A stretch of DNA of 64,000 bases from Aporrectodea caliginosa (Eukaryota > Annelida > Clitellata > Crassiclitellata > Lumbricidae): contig JACEVL010000497.1 in the NCBI GenBank assembly GCA_020284085.1, positions 567,001 to 631,000 of the forward strand, written 5' to 3'. Position 1 is the stretch's first letter, and each line of letters starts with the position of its first letter. Below, piece after piece: positions 22,575 through 33,409 of this stretch. The notes under the pieces were generated by a model. It ran no database searches, had not been told where the DNA came from, and saw nothing but the letters and a program-made list of their open reading frames with translations. The translations under genes and the position numbers were made by a program.

Positions 22575-23243
22575 CAGGGACGGATTAAGACTTCCGGGGG
22601 CCCTAAGCCAAGAGCCGGGTTAAGACATCCGGGGGCCCTAACCCCAAAGCAAAAAGCTAATTACCAAAGGACGATGTGTCTGAACATAAAGTTCTAAAAG
22701 TTCATGATAAGCTGCGTTTTCTAATGAAATATAGGCTAAATAATAATAGGCTACATGACATACATGTATTGCACCCGTACCGTTAACTAATCATTTTATC
22801 ATTTTATAGGCAATTTATAATAATCATTTAAATATTTTTTTTAAATTTAGGTTGCACAACTTGCTATTTACAGAACTCAGTATGGTACTAGTACTGCTGT
22901 TCTAGGATGTAATGTAATTAGATTTTACTAGTTATTACCAATACGGTAATACCAGATCCAACTACAAGCTGCACTAACAGATCGATATGTCGAAACTTGT
23001 AACTTGTTACTTAAATGGAACTTAATAGACTAAATTACAAGCTAATCGAGTAATTACTCTGTGAAACGAGAACAATTAAGATTATCAAAAAGAAATTTAA
23101 AGAAAAACTTCTTCCTTGATTTCTGCCTTGCAAATTCTTCAACAATATCATCTTAATAATAGAAGACATGTGTGTTCAGCAGTATGATGTATGGTTGCGA
23201 GACATGAGTGCTAACAAAAGATTTGCAAAGGAGAGTGTCAACA

Positions 23244-24668
23244 AGACTGGAGGGATGCGCTAATAGTACCGATCTTCAAGAAGGGAAGCAGAAACGAAGC
23301 AAAGAACTACAGGCCAGTCAGCCTTACAAGCATAGTGTGTAAAGTGATGGAGAGAATCATCAAAGAGGGAATGATTGAACACTATGAGAAATATATTGTG
23401 ATCCTCAATAGCCAACATGGATTCACGAAAGGACGCTCGTGCCTAACAAACCTTCTGGATTTTTTCGAAGAGATGTATAAGAAAATGGATGAAGGAAAAG
23501 CGGTCGACATAGTATACCTGGACTTCGCGAAGGCATTCGACAAGGTCCCACATAAAAGGCTAGGAAAGAAATTGGAAGCGAGTGGAATCGGAGGAAATTT
23601 GTTGAAATGGTTAAAACAATGGCTGAGCGATAGAAGGCAGAAAGTAGGAATAAGAGGGAAGTATTCAAAATGGACGAGAGTAGGGAGTGGGGTGCCGCAA
23701 GGATCTGTTTTGGGGCCGTTGCTCTTTGTGGTTTTTATAAACGACATTGACAGTGGCATAGTGTCGAAGATATCAAAGTTCGCTGATGATACGAAAATGG
23801 GCAGAGGGGTTGACACAAAAGAAGAGGCCGACGTACTGAGGAAAGACATCGAAGGACTGCACAGATGGGCCGAGGAATGGCAGATGATGTTCAACACAGA
23901 AAAATGCTCAGTTATGCACATGGGAAAAACAAATAAAAAATTCCAATATGAAATGGGAGGAACAATACTGAGAGAAACAGAAGAGGAGAGGGACCTAGGA
24001 GTAATCGTAAACAACAGCACCAAACCATCAAGGCAATGTGCAGAGGCTGCAAAGAAAGCGAACAAAGTATTGGGAATGATTAAGAGGACAATAGTCAGCA
24101 GGGAAAAGGAAATAATACTCGAATTGTACAAATCACTGGTCAGGCCTAATTTGGAGTACTGTGTGCAAGTGTGGTGTCCTTACCTGAGACAGGATGTAGA
24201 AAAACTAGAGAAAATACAAAGGAGAGCAACGAAGATGATAAAGGGATTCGGCAACCTGGCATATGAAGAAAGACTGAAGAGATGCAAGCTGACAACATTG
24301 GAGAAAAGGAGAAATAGAGGAGACTTAATAGAGACATTCAAGATAGTGACAGGAAGAGACAAGATACCAGCACAGAAGCTATTTAAATTCTCAGATGATA
24401 AAAGAACTCGAGGACACAGATACAAGATTAATAAAGAAGCATCTGGAACAATAATGCAAAGATTCTTCAGTGCAAGAGTAGTGAACAGTTGGAACAAGCT
24501 GGACGAGGAAATTGTTGCTGCGGACTCGGTGATGGAATTCAAGAAGAGACTCAATAAAATTGGATACTAGGTCAAGATGCATTGGATAAGACTTGAGAGA
24601 GTGGCTCTGACACAGATGCAAGTCTTCTGAGCCACTATAAATCTTGTTATGTTATGTTATGTTATGTT
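23244..24668 (+). mobile_element. 5'-truncated CR1-like LINE inserted into the RTE fragment
   Basis: A 1425-bp insertion with AACA at both borders (23240-23243 and 24669-24672). It starts inside ORF2, just before the RT domain, and ends with the 3' hairpin GAGTGGCTCTGAC...GAGCCACTATAAATC and a TTATG-repeat tail. The intact reading frame suggests that it is the youngest layer in this nest. Confidence 0.88.
23248..24570 (+). CDS. LINE ORF2 fragment: reverse transcriptase plus C-terminus
   Basis: About 440 codons are open without a stop. It enters at WRDALIVPIFKKG, followed by NYRPVSLTS, GFTKGRSCLTNLLDF, the first catalytic Asp in LDFAKAFDKV, GVPQGSVLGPLLF, the FADD box (here KFADDTK), the thumb region and a C-terminal SWNKLDEEIV block ending KRLNKIGY. 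These are the ordered RT motifs of non-LTR retrotransposons. The endonuclease and the N-terminal half are missing through 5' truncation. The style (hairpin 3' end, pentamer tail) suggests the CR1/L2 group; the exact clade is uncertain. It makes complementary DNA in a retrotransposition complex in its intact form; this copy cannot act alone. Long antisense frames here are shadows. Confidence 0.9.
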   Translation, partial: WRDALIVPIFKKGSRNEAKNYRPVSLTSIVCKVMERIIKEGMIEHYEKYIVILNSQHGFTKGRSCLTNLLDFFEEMYKKMDEGKAVDIVYLDFAKAFDKVPHKRLGKKLEASGIGGNLLKWLKQWLSDRRQKVGIRGKYSKWTRVGSGVPQGSVLGPLLFVVFINDIDSGIVSKISKFADDTKMGRGVDTKEEADVLRKDIEGLHRWAEEWQMMFNTEKCSVMHMGKTNKKFQYEMGGTILRETEEERDLGVIVNNSTKPSRQCAEAAKKANKVLGMIKRTIVSREKEIILELYKSLVRPNLEYCVQVWCPYLRQDVEKLEKIQRRATKMIKGFGNLAYEERLKRCKLTTLEKRRNRGDLIETFKIVTGRDKIPAQKLFKFSDDKRTRGHRYKINKEASGTIMQRFFSARVVNSWNKLDEEIVAADSVMEFKKRLNKIGY

Positions 24669-25592
24669 AACATTCGAGAGAAAATGCTACAGAAAAATTC
24701 TGAGGATAGGATGGACTCAGAATGTAAGCAACGAAGAGGTATACAAAAGAGTAGTAATGACCGAGAACCTCATGCAGAAAGTTATTCAGCGAAAACTTGG
24801 ATTGTTCGGACATATTTGTAGAATGAAAGAGGACAGAAAGATCAAGGCCCTGATGTTTGGAATAATGGAGGGTACGAACAAAAGAGGCAGACCGCATAGA
24901 GAATGGAGAGATGACATTGAAGAGTGGTGTGGTACAGATCTGCAGAAACTGTAGCACACAGCTCAGAACAGAGTCGAATGGAGAGACATTGTGAAGAAGG
25001 CATCGGACACCTACGGGCACTGAGCCCACGGTTAGTGGTGATGCATTTGCATAATATTATGTTAGTTTCGTTACAAAGTTATTAATTCACATTTATCCAG
25101 AAAATTATTTACAGAATTTGCTTCAACTTCTTCATCTGTTTTTGACTTCACTAAGTCATGATTAAGTTGTGTTTTCTTTCTCTTTTCATACCCACTTGGA
25201 TAAGACCGCTTCATTATAAATGTGACTGACGGTTCACTTTTCAGAATGTAATATAAGAATGCTACTGTTATTATGTTCCGTTATAATAAATTAGGTAATT
25301 TCAGCATTTTCAAACCCGTCACCGAGTCAACAATGTCAATATGGTCAACACAGTGAGAAATATTAGAGTTTCGGCTAGGTGCTAGGGGGCCTGTACAGAC
25401 TGTGAGTGTGAGTGTGTGGTCAGTATTCAGTAAGTAGTAACTAAAACTTACTAGCGCTGAAAAACGTTTCAGGGTAAAGCACTAAATTATTTAAAATTAT
25501 ACAAAATTAGGAATTTGCTACAACAATTTAATTTTTTCCTCCGCATTTGGGGGCTTATCTGGCTTTTGCCTTAATCCGGCACTGTCTGGAGC

Positions 25593-26100
25593 ATATGAAG
25601 GAGCATATGAAGGCATGCATCAGAGTCGTGGAAGCTGGAGTCGTAAGCGAGCGACGTTTTGTGCGAATCTGACGCCTGTAATAGAAGCGTTTTCGATAGA
25701 CGTTCTTCACATGCTATGAATGGCCCAAAGCCACACTCAGATCACGCGCGTAAGTGTAGAGTGAAGCCCAAGGAAGCATTGCTGCAGGCGGGTCAAGTCA
25801 ATTTTGGAGAGCAGCCCACTAGTACCAAGTCAGATGAACTGGTTTTCCCAGGATTCAGATGAAGGGCACTGGGCCAGTGTTTGACATACAAAACAGTTAA
25901 CAGGAGACAAGGCTGACTAGGATGCTGTGGTGACCGCCGCCCCCGGACGCTACCTCTCTGCTCACGGGACGGCGTCGGCTTCAACCCACTATCCGTCTGG
26001 AGCCTCTCGAGTCTCTGCCTTTTCTACTTCGATGTAAAATGGCTGTTCTCGATCTCTACCCAGGTTGATCGTTCCTGTCAGGGGAGGTTTAGGATGGGCC
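25593..26100. other. flank of hAT; nothing clearly recognised
   Basis: Moderately GC-rich sequence between the hAT and a TA microsatellite, with a directly repeated GGAGCATATGAAGG at the start. Short frames exist on both strands, but none shows a known motif. It may continue the LINE that hosts the two insertions to the left. Confidence 0.3.
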
Positions 26101-26116
26101 ACTTCTCTAAGAGAGG

Positions 26117-26160
<44 letters not shown>

Positions 26161-26163
<3 letters not shown>

Positions 26164-26968
26164 GGTGATTCATTAAAAAACGTCCCCCTACATAAGTTAG
26201 CATAACTCATGTAGATGACCATCAATTTTAGTGAAATTTCAGAACAATGACGCTTGGAGCTCTAGCCAAGTGCTACATAAATTGTTTCACATTCAAAGCC
26301 AAAATGACGTAACGCGAATGACGATACTAATGAAGTCACGACTAGGCCTATCTCGACAAAATGGTGTTTACCGAAGAAGGTAAACATGCTATAACATTTC
26401 TAAGAAAGAACATTCATTTAATCGAACCGGGCGTTAAGGTCAATGGACAATATTACAGAGATGTTCTACTAAAACAGGGCCTTTTACCAGACATTCGTGA
26501 CATTACCGATGAGTATTTCATCTTCCAGCAGGATAGCGCTCCTGCGCACAGAGCACGGGACACTGTTGCGTTACTGGAAACTGAAACACCTGATTTCATC
26601 CCGCCTACTTTGTGGCCACCCAACAGCCCTGATTTAAATCCAGTGGACTATAAGATATGGAGCGTCATGCTGCCATGCAAGAGAAGGTCTACAGATCTCG
26701 AATATGTGATGTCAGTGAGTTGCGAAGTCGAATTGTGGAGGCATGGGACGAAATGGATCAGCGCATCATTGATGAATCAGTCAAACAGTGGCGTACTCGT
26801 CTTCGCGCATGCGTAGCTGCCAAAGGGGGTCAATTTGAACATAAACTTTAACTTTCCTAATGTTTAGAAATAACTCCTCTGTCTTCCTTTAAAATTTCTT
26901 TCACATAGCATGACATTTGACGGAGTTACAGTGAAATATGCAGGGGACGTTTTTTAATGAATCACCGT
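26161..26968 (+). mobile_element. mariner/Tc1-superfamily element, DD37D type, internally deleted
   Basis: The termini are inverted repeats CGGTGATTCATTAAAAAACG (26163 and, reversed, up to about 26967). The element sits within a TA microsatellite, as expected for TA-targeting elements. It is about 800 bp and holds only the 3' part of the transposase. The complement of the right-end sequence recurs at 27184-27265, a second related end nearby. Confidence 0.85.
26361..26851 (+). pseudogene. mariner/Tc1-type transposase C-terminal remnant
   Basis: The frame carries YFIFQQDSAPAHRARDT, with the second catalytic Asp, and PPNSPDLNPVDYKIWSVM, with the third. There are 37 residues between them, giving the DD37D spacing. 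After SVM the frame shifts by an 8-nt insertion (CTGCCATG, a partial repeat of CATG near 26670). The proper ending then continues in another frame (ELRSRIVEAWDEMDQRII ... GGQFEHKL, stop at 26849-26851). The N-terminal DNA-binding domain and first Asp are absent. It is a dead DDE transposase of the IS630-Tc1-mariner superfamily; the DD37D/maT-like grouping is inferred from spacing. Confidence 0.85.
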
Positions 26969-26994
26969 ATATATATATGCATATATATAGATAT

Positions 26995-27107
26995 TCTTTT
27001 ATATACAGTCATGCTAGTAATTTGAACGAAGAAACTATTTTAAAAGACGGCTATCCTCAGCACGTATGCCCATAGTATTGGAAGAAGCAGAGTCTGCTTG
27101 AGCAGGA

Positions 27108-27150
<43 letters not shown>

Positions 27151-27265
27151 ATCACCGATATATATATACATATATATATATATGACGGTGATTCATTGAA
27201 ATAAACGACCCCTGCATATTTCACTGTAACTCCGTCAAATGTCATGCTATGTGAAAGAAATTTCG

Positions 27266-27329
<64 letters not shown>

Positions 27330-27420
27330 TCACTGTCTCGGGGTTAGACTCTGCTTCTTCCGCGGTATACTAATGGGCAACGTCCTGAGGATGGCCGTCT
27401 TTTAAAATAGAGTTCGTTCT
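26995..27420. repeat. inverted repeat of about 100 bp around a mariner end and TA tracts
   Basis: Arm 1 (about 27005-27113) and arm 2 (about 27325-27420) are diverged reverse complements. Both hold TATTTTAAAAGACGGC, ATCCTCAG, TGCCCAT and GAAGAAGCAGAGTCT. Between them lie TA microsatellites and a solo mariner end (27184-27265, ACGGTGATTCATTGAAATAA). This looks like an inverted duplication into which, or around which, TA-targeting elements inserted. Confidence 0.7.
27184..27265 (-). mobile_element. solo mariner-type terminal end
   Basis: It matches the reverse complement of the right end of the element at 26161-26968 through ACTCCGTCAAATGTCATGC and GTGAAAGAAATTT, with a few substitutions. It is bordered by TA repeats. 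The rest of that element is missing. Confidence 0.7.
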
Positions 27421-28000
27421 TTTACTAGCACGAGTCTTCCTCTGTTTGGTTACCTTCTTAGCTACGGGCTTCCTCTTCCTCTCTACCTGATCTGAACTTC
27501 GACTGACCATTCTACATCTCGTGACTCTTAAACTGTCGCCAATAATAAGGGACACCAAACGTTCTCTAAGTTCCGGGGACCAGGAATACTTATGACAAGT
27601 CTTTACGTCATTTCGCCCTAGACACTACTGATAGCAACTCTCTACATCGGGTCGTCCTAGACAATACTTGGCACAACTCTCTACGTCATGTCGTCCTAGA
27701 CAATTATACTAGTGGCAAAGCTCTGCGTCTTCCAGCCCTAGACCATATTAGGGACAAATCTCTACGTCAACTCGTCCTAGGCACTGGTCCATGGGGCAAC
27801 GCGTCTTCCTACCGTCATGTGTCTCTCTGTCCTTTTCCATGTGTAGAATGCCGGCCTCGCACGTATAATTATTGTCAGGCACCGCAATTGACGGAGTAAG
27901 TTCCTTTACCCGTCTCTGTGTTGGCAAAGAACGACCAACACAGTGACAATTCTGCTTCGAAAGAAACGTACACCGGTAGGATATCACGGACTCGATCATG
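27372..28000 (-). pseudogene. decayed ORF with 13-residue cysteine repeats
   Basis: On the minus strand a frame beginning MIESVISYRC near 27999 runs into a set of five repeats. Each is about 13 residues (39 bp, one of 42) with pattern C-L-G-R-x-D-V-E-x-C-x-x-Y: CLGRVDVEIC, GLGLEDAELC, CLGRHDVESC, CLGRPDVESC, CLGRNDVKTC (27595-27780). A basic stretch (RKRKPVAKKVTKQRKTRASK) and the end at GHPQDVAH follow. Stops (TAA, TAG, TAG) interrupt three repeats at the same place, two residues after the second Cys, where intact units have Lys. I recognise no family. It may be a decayed gene or a transposon-borne frame. Its 3' end lies in the inverted-repeat arm at 27325-27420. Confidence 0.4.
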
Positions 28001-28929
28001 GGGTATAGAGACTGGTGTGGAAACTTTTATAAATGTAAGTTATTTAAATATGATAACTGGATAATTTCACTAGTAGAATGTAAAACTATCACAAACCTTG
28101 CCCAAATGGCAATTCTGGAAGAGTCGACGGGTTTATCTGAAGAGTTTATCTAGCCGTGTAAACTAGTTTGTAGACCTCTAGGCTACTTTTTAACGTTTCC
28201 TCTACTTGTTTACGTTTTCCAGCCATCTAAACCAATTTTAACCTTTACCAATGAAGCAAATCATATAGCACCTGGGAAGTGTACATAAGAATGATTTATC
28301 TACTTCGGTTTGCAAATATGTTAATTTGAACTAACCAAATTCAAAGCTCGAGTTTAGAGCCAGAAAGAGGATAACTGCCTTTGTCATAAATAATCATTGT
28401 CATGTCAATATTTGAACACGTAAGCTGACAGAAATGTTGAATTATATTTGGAAGAGGACAATCCCACACTGCCGCTGCTGCTTAATTCTGCCAAAATAAA
28501 GCTATAAATAGGAGTGCAATGAGAAGACTTGCATTTTACGAAGGTTGGCTGTATTGGAAGAAGATACGTCAGATCAAGCTGGTGAATACTGGATTTTTTG
28601 TTTAAGTAGACTTTTCATAAATATTTTACAGAAACTTAATTTCTCAGAAAAATTATTCATGATCTGTAATATTTACTTTTCAACTGTTGTCTATTAGAAT
28701 TATGACGGGCCTTCATTTCTGTTACATTTTGCTGTTATATTTTGCTTTTACCCAAAACAGTAAAAACACTACAAGAAGAACTGACTTTAAAACACAGGAT
28801 TGTATATAGGCCTATGTATGTACAATTGTACATGGCCATTTAAATTGCGCCTAACAGGAACCTCACGAAGGCCCAATTACATGCTTCTGTAGAATCTCAT
28901 CAGATGAGATAAACTGAGTATCTCTTGAC

Positions 28930-29737
28930 CAGTGTTGCCACAGCTGGGGTTTTCTCACTAGATCTGGGGTTTTTGGCCTTCGTCTGGGGTTCTGGGGATT
29001 TTTTGGCAAAATATGCATAAATCTGGGGATATTTCTGACCACTGGCATTTTGCATGCATAATACACATATTTATATTGTGATTGAATGTAAAAGCTTATG
29101 CGCTATATAATTTTTAGTCCACAACATACAATTTTTTTCAACACAGGGTGTGTTATTATCGCTGGTCTAAGCCAGAGGTGCTGGCATAGACCAAAATGGG
29201 TGGCACTGGGTGCAGAAGTCAAATGGAGAGAACTGCCATGATTGGTCTCTACACCCACCCAATGCATGCATATGTATGTTTTCGTAATTTGCATAATTTA
29301 GTCTGCTCTCCGCTTTCAACAGAAATATTATTTACTTTTAAATTGAAATAATTATGTTAATGGCAATAGTAAATATTTAATAAACTTAGTTTTATAAATT
29401 CTTTTACTTTCATTTAAATAAACCTGAAGTGACTAAAATGAAATGTTAATAGAAAAACAAAAACTTCATTTCTATTTTTTTTTAAATACAAAGTTTTATA
29501 ATATTATCCGAGATAAAAAAATTTGGTCTTTATTGGTTAAGTCGATCAATAAGGGGGCGCTATATTTACGCTCGGAACAGGACGCAGTTATAGCTTGCCA
29601 CGGCCCTGCTATACATACTTTCTCATTTTCCAGCTTTTATGCCTAATATAATATTGGAATCTATATAGTCTGGGGTTTTCTGGGGTTTTTTCAGAAGGAA
29701 ATCTGGGGTTATTTCAAAAACCTGAGTGGTAACACTG
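28930..29737. mobile_element. non-autonomous hAT-like element (808 bp)
   Basis: The exact duplication CTCTTGAC (28922-28929 and 29738-29745) flanks inverted ends CAGTGTTGCCAC / CAGTGTTACCAC. The paralogous empty site is at 6918-6925 (CTCTCGAC, single). Subterminal CTGGGGTTTT-type motifs recur at both ends. There is no transposase. The call is strong because ends, duplication and empty site all agree. Confidence 0.92.
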
Positions 29738-30904
29738 CTCTTGACTTGATCACAGCTAACTAGGAACGGGACATTTTTCAAATCCATCAATTTCCATTGG
29801 TAGGCCATTGGTTGCCTAACCCCAATATAATTGGTAGATGTGTTTGCACCAGAAGGCTTTCGACTGTATACATTGCAGGACAGCATTGCCATATTTCACT
29901 GAGGAGTAAGTATTCCATAATCATCAATTCTTCAGGAAATGTTTCAGTAACTATTTTTGCTATAAATTAGGAATCTCTTTAATATTTATTAAAAGTCTAC
30001 TGCAACAAAATTAGAGAATTTATGACAGAAATTCAGAATACATTTTCATATTTGGTCTTTAATTTTTAGATTCAAAATAAATAAAACCGAATCGCTACTT
30101 ACGCTATTGGTTTTTGTTAAAAAGTAGGCCTATTATTATTACTTTTTCCATTCTTATCACGTTCAAATTCAAATGAAGTTTTCATCAATAATTGCTTCCA
30201 CTGGTGCTCACCAGATTGAAATAGACCGCATATGGTCGATATAGACCTATAGATAGGGCTTTATATTGAGTATTCATATCCAGACTTGGATTGTCTCGAG
30301 ACACTGTCTCGGTCTCGAGACGTCTCGAGATAGATTTTCTGATGTGTTGGTCTCGGTCTCGGACCCCACTGTCTCGGTCTCGGTCTCGAGGTCATTTCTT
30401 GACTTTTTGGAAACGGTCTCCAAGCGAAAGTCTTGTTCTCTTGTAGAAGCGGTCTCCATTGTTCTAGCGCAAACTGTCTTCAGTTCTGAACTTCTGACAG
30501 CATCGCGCTATAAAATTGTCCTGTGCCGAAAGGATAACTAAACAAACTCGGATCTTTAGAAACGCTGTGTTTCTGGTATTAACAGATAGGCCTATTGAAG
30601 AGAGCAGTTTTAAGTTTGTACTTTATTGCTTTATTTCAAGTTTCTAATTTCTATCAGGGCAAATGTCTTAAAATGTCTCATAAAGAACCTGAAATAGTGA
30701 AATTTGCATTCACGCAATTTTAAATCAATGAAAAACGCAATAAATGGCCGCTGGTATAAAGCCAACATAAGCGAAACGCTTGCAACATCATCTAGTTTCT
30801 CAAGGTGAGTGGTGTGACTTGTGTCGCTAATAATGGTAGATGTATACATTTTTACATTTTAGATGTATATACATTTTTACATTTTTTTACATTACATCGA
30901 GATG

Positions 30905-31832
30905 TAATAATAATAATAATGTCGCCCCTCTTCTCACCAGCTTGCTCTTTCCCAATCTATTGAATCTCTTTCTGCTGATCTCAATTGTTGGATGTCCTCT
31001 AATCGTCTTTCACTCAACACTTCCAAGACTCAACTGGTCTGGCTTGGCACTCGCCAACAGCTAATTAAACTTGATTATGATTTGCTTGCCAAACAGTTCC
31101 CTCAGTTTACTTTCTCGACAAATGTCCGTAAACTGGGTGTTACTCTTGACAGTACTCTTTCTTTCTCTGCACACATCTCTAATCTCTCTCGGTCCAGTTT
31201 TTATCACTTGCGGCGTCTACGTGCCATTCGACGATCTGTCCCCTCGCCGATTTTTTCTTCCATGGTTCATGCCTTTGTCTGTTCACGCATTGACTACTGT
31301 AACTCGTTACTTATGGTTCTACCAAAACTCCGTCTGGCTCCACTCCAATCAGTACTTAATGCGGCTGCTCGTTTGATTGCCCGCCTACCTCGTTTCTCCC
31401 ATATTTCGACTTTCATGACTGAAGACCTTCATTGGCTTCCTCTAACTGCTCGGATTCAGTTTAAAATTCTCTTTCTTACGTGTAAAACGGGTCAAGCTCC
31501 ACGCTACCTCTGTGATCTTATGAGACGGCCTATATCAGCTACCTCTGGACGTCCTCTCCGCTCTTTTGACCATCATGACCCTCTAGTTCCTCGGTCTCGG
31601 ACTGCCACAGCACAGCATCGTACCTATGCCTCTGTTGGACCTTTGCTGTGGAATGACCTCCCTGCTTTAACTCGTGCTGTGATGTTATCTGGGGGCACCA
31701 TTGTTTCTGCTCGTTCTCTTAAAACTTTTCTTTTTTCGAGGGGCCCTTCGCACTGTAAGCGCCTCTGATTAGGTTTTACTGCGAGAGGCGCTTTATAAGT
31801 CCGTAAGTAGAATAGAATAGAATAGAATAGAA
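30905..31832 (+). mobile_element. 5'-truncated LINE nested in the hAT element
   Basis: The body is the ORF at 30935-31768. After the stop, inside the hairpin GTAAGCGCCTCTGATTAGG...GAGAGGCGCTTTATAAGT, comes a TAGAA-repeat tail (31808-31832). The upstream border is in an AATAAT run. It is more recent than the hAT insertion that contains it, and the hAT is itself younger than the segmental duplication. Confidence 0.85.
30935..31768 (+). CDS. LINE ORF2 C-terminal fragment (post-RT region)
   Basis: About 278 codons are open without a stop. They include LNTSKTQLVWLGTRQ (the stretch after the RT catalytic boxes), KLGVTLDSTLSFSAHIS, SRIDYCNSLL, LNAAARLI, ASVGPLLWNDLPALT and the ending FLFSRGPSHCKRL. 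The catalytic RT motifs are missing through 5' truncation. The final codons lie within the 3' hairpin. Related endings occur, decayed, at 20783, 39690, 52625 and 57745, so this is one abundant LINE family. The clade is probably CR1/L2-like. Confidence 0.88.
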   Translation, partial: HQLALSQSIESLSADLNCWMSSNRLSLNTSKTQLVWLGTRQQLIKLDYDLLAKQFPQFTFSTNVRKLGVTLDSTLSFSAHISNLSRSSFYHLRRLRAIRRSVPSPIFSSMVHAFVCSRIDYCNSLLMVLPKLRLAPLQSVLNAAARLIARLPRFSHISTFMTEDLHWLPLTARIQFKILFLTCKTGQAPRYLCDLMRRPISATSGRPLRSFDHHDPLVPRSRTATAQHRTYASVGPLLWNDLPALTRAVMLSGGTIVSARSLKTFLFSRGPSHCKRL

Positions 31833-32821
31833 AATGGAATTTTGTTGGTTTAAATTTTAGACTCATTGAGAAGATTTCAGAATGTCTGAAATATTTAATT
31901 TCTTTAAAGTTTATACAATTCAGTTGATCGGCTGATTTAAGTGACTTGTCTCTGGTATTAGACTTCAAAAGTTGAGACAAAAATTGTTACGGGATTTGGG
32001 TCCAATGTGCATTTCACTCGTTTTGAACTGTCTTGAACTGTCTCGGACCTTGTGTCTCGTCTCGGTCTCGGTCTCGGACCCCACTGTCTCGGTCTTGGTC
32101 TCGGTCTCGGACTGAACTGTCTCGGTCTCGAAGTTTGATGTCTCGTATACAAGTCTGTTCATATCTGGAACCATGTGGTTAGGATGTCGAAATGTAAATA
32201 GCGTGCACTTGACAGCCCGCATGGAATGCAGATCGGTAAACCAACTCGAATCGTAGCACACATGGCGTAGACAAAGTCGTATTTTAGGCGGAAGACGGTT
32301 CCAACTATAGAGGGGCAAACATAGGCAAAACTAGATTGAGTAGCAGTCCAGCGCATGCGGGAAACAACCAGAAGTGCTTCTGGCGCCAGAGCGGAGAGTG
32401 GAGCGACCAGGGAGTGAAAAGACCGAGGTAGGCCAACAGAAGGTCTTGAGGTATGACCAAACAGCTGCGATTAAGAGTTTAAATTTTGAACTTGATGCTG
32501 GGCACTGGAAGCCAGTGAAGAGTGTCCCGAATGAAGGCAGGTGATGTGTTCAAACCTCGGGAGATCATCAATAAAAAGGCGGGCAGCAGCGGCAACTATT
32601 GACTGAAGCTTGTAAAGGTTTAGTGAAGAACGACCATGACTAATATATAAGAAGAACCGTTCTTGGCCGAATGAAGTAACTGTTGATGATCAGATGCTTG
32701 GGCCTACTACATGAGTAGTGAAATTAAGACACCTAAGCCAGGTCAGCGGTTGGATAAATGTGGATTGCATTTCGTAGTCATCCCTCTTTTACTGGTTGGT
32801 AAACGAACACGTGCAACAACG

Positions 32822-33394
32822 CGTACCCCTAGAACTTTATAGCTCTATGTCCACTTTTTGCGAAACGGAGAAAAACGATTTTTAAGATTTGCTGACGAAA
32901 ATCTTTTGCTCTGTTTCATTAATGGCAATTAAATTAAACTTTTTGGAAAACAAAGTTTTCCCTTAGTATGATTATATTTGTATTTCGATCATAATGTAAA
33001 CCGATTATGAGTAATTTGGCTATAATTATGGCAGGGGTGACTGCTGTAGGTTCTAAGTCCAGTCACGTGTTAAGATCTCTCACTGCTATTGGCTATGGAC
33101 ATAGCACCGTATAATTCTTTTTTCAGACCTCACTCGAACACGGTTATATCTCCAATTCACGTGATACAAAATTAATGATTCTATTGGATGACTGACTTGT
33201 TCCTCTATAGCTTTGAGACACTGTCCAAATTTGTGGACATAGAGCTTTATAGCACTCACAGATTGAGCTAAAGAAAGCGTCTCCAGTTAAGCTAGACTGT
33301 TCAGGACATAGCCCCTGTCATCCCGGTAACGGATATAGCGTTAGGTTGATTTTTCAAAAAAGTGGACATAGAGCCTTATAGTTCTAGGGGTACG
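32822..33394. mobile_element. 573-bp MITE with 4-bp target duplication
   Basis: The inverted ends CGTACCCCTAGAACT (32822 and reversed to 33394) continue with GCTCTATGTCCACTTTTT on both sides. AACG lies at both borders (32818-32821 and 33395-33398). Internal copies of GGACATAG occur in both orientations. No coding frame. A 4-bp duplication does not point to one superfamily. Confidence 0.75.
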
Positions 33395-33409
33395 AACGGT
33401 GGATGCAGT

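Larger units (their letters stand above)
23170..25037 (+). mobile_element. RTE-like LINE fragment, interrupted by another LINE
   Basis: The left part (23170-23243) encodes MMYGCET, a stop, then VLTKDLQRRVST. The right part (24669-25037) resumes with FERKCYRKILR and runs through GHICRMKEDRK and NKRGRPHREW to the 3' end ACGGGCACTGAGCCCACGG. The two parts join in frame once 23244-24668 is skipped, with AACA duplicated at the junctions. A TGA and a later TAG (after GTDLQKL) show decay. It is a close relative of 16700-17040. Confidence 0.8.
22575..25584. mobile_element. 3.0-kb hAT-like element hosting nested LINEs
   Basis: The exact 8-bp duplication TCTGGAGC (22567-22574 and 25585-25592) flanks terminal inverted repeats CAGGGACGGATTAAG / CAGTGCCGGATTAAG. 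The left end has a short internal repetition of GGGGGCCCTAA. No hAT transposase was recognised inside. Much of the length is an RTE-like fragment (from 23170) that is itself split by a CR1-like LINE (23244-24668). Confidence 0.88.
30281..32157. mobile_element. hAT-like element with GTCTCG arrays, hosting a LINE
   Basis: The exact duplication TTCATATC (30273-30280 and 32158-32165) flanks inverted ends CAGACTTG / CAAGTCTG, and the empty site is at 7431-7438 in duplication copy 1. Both subterminal regions carry arrays of GGTCTC/GTCTCG hexamers (about 30295-30405 and 32030-32145). A 5'-truncated LINE occupies the centre. No hAT transposase was seen. Confidence 0.9.

Noticed and set aside
23382..24131. 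Long minus-strand frame opposite the LINE reverse transcriptase
   Set aside because: It is the antisense shadow of a well-supported RT ORF and shows no domain of its own.
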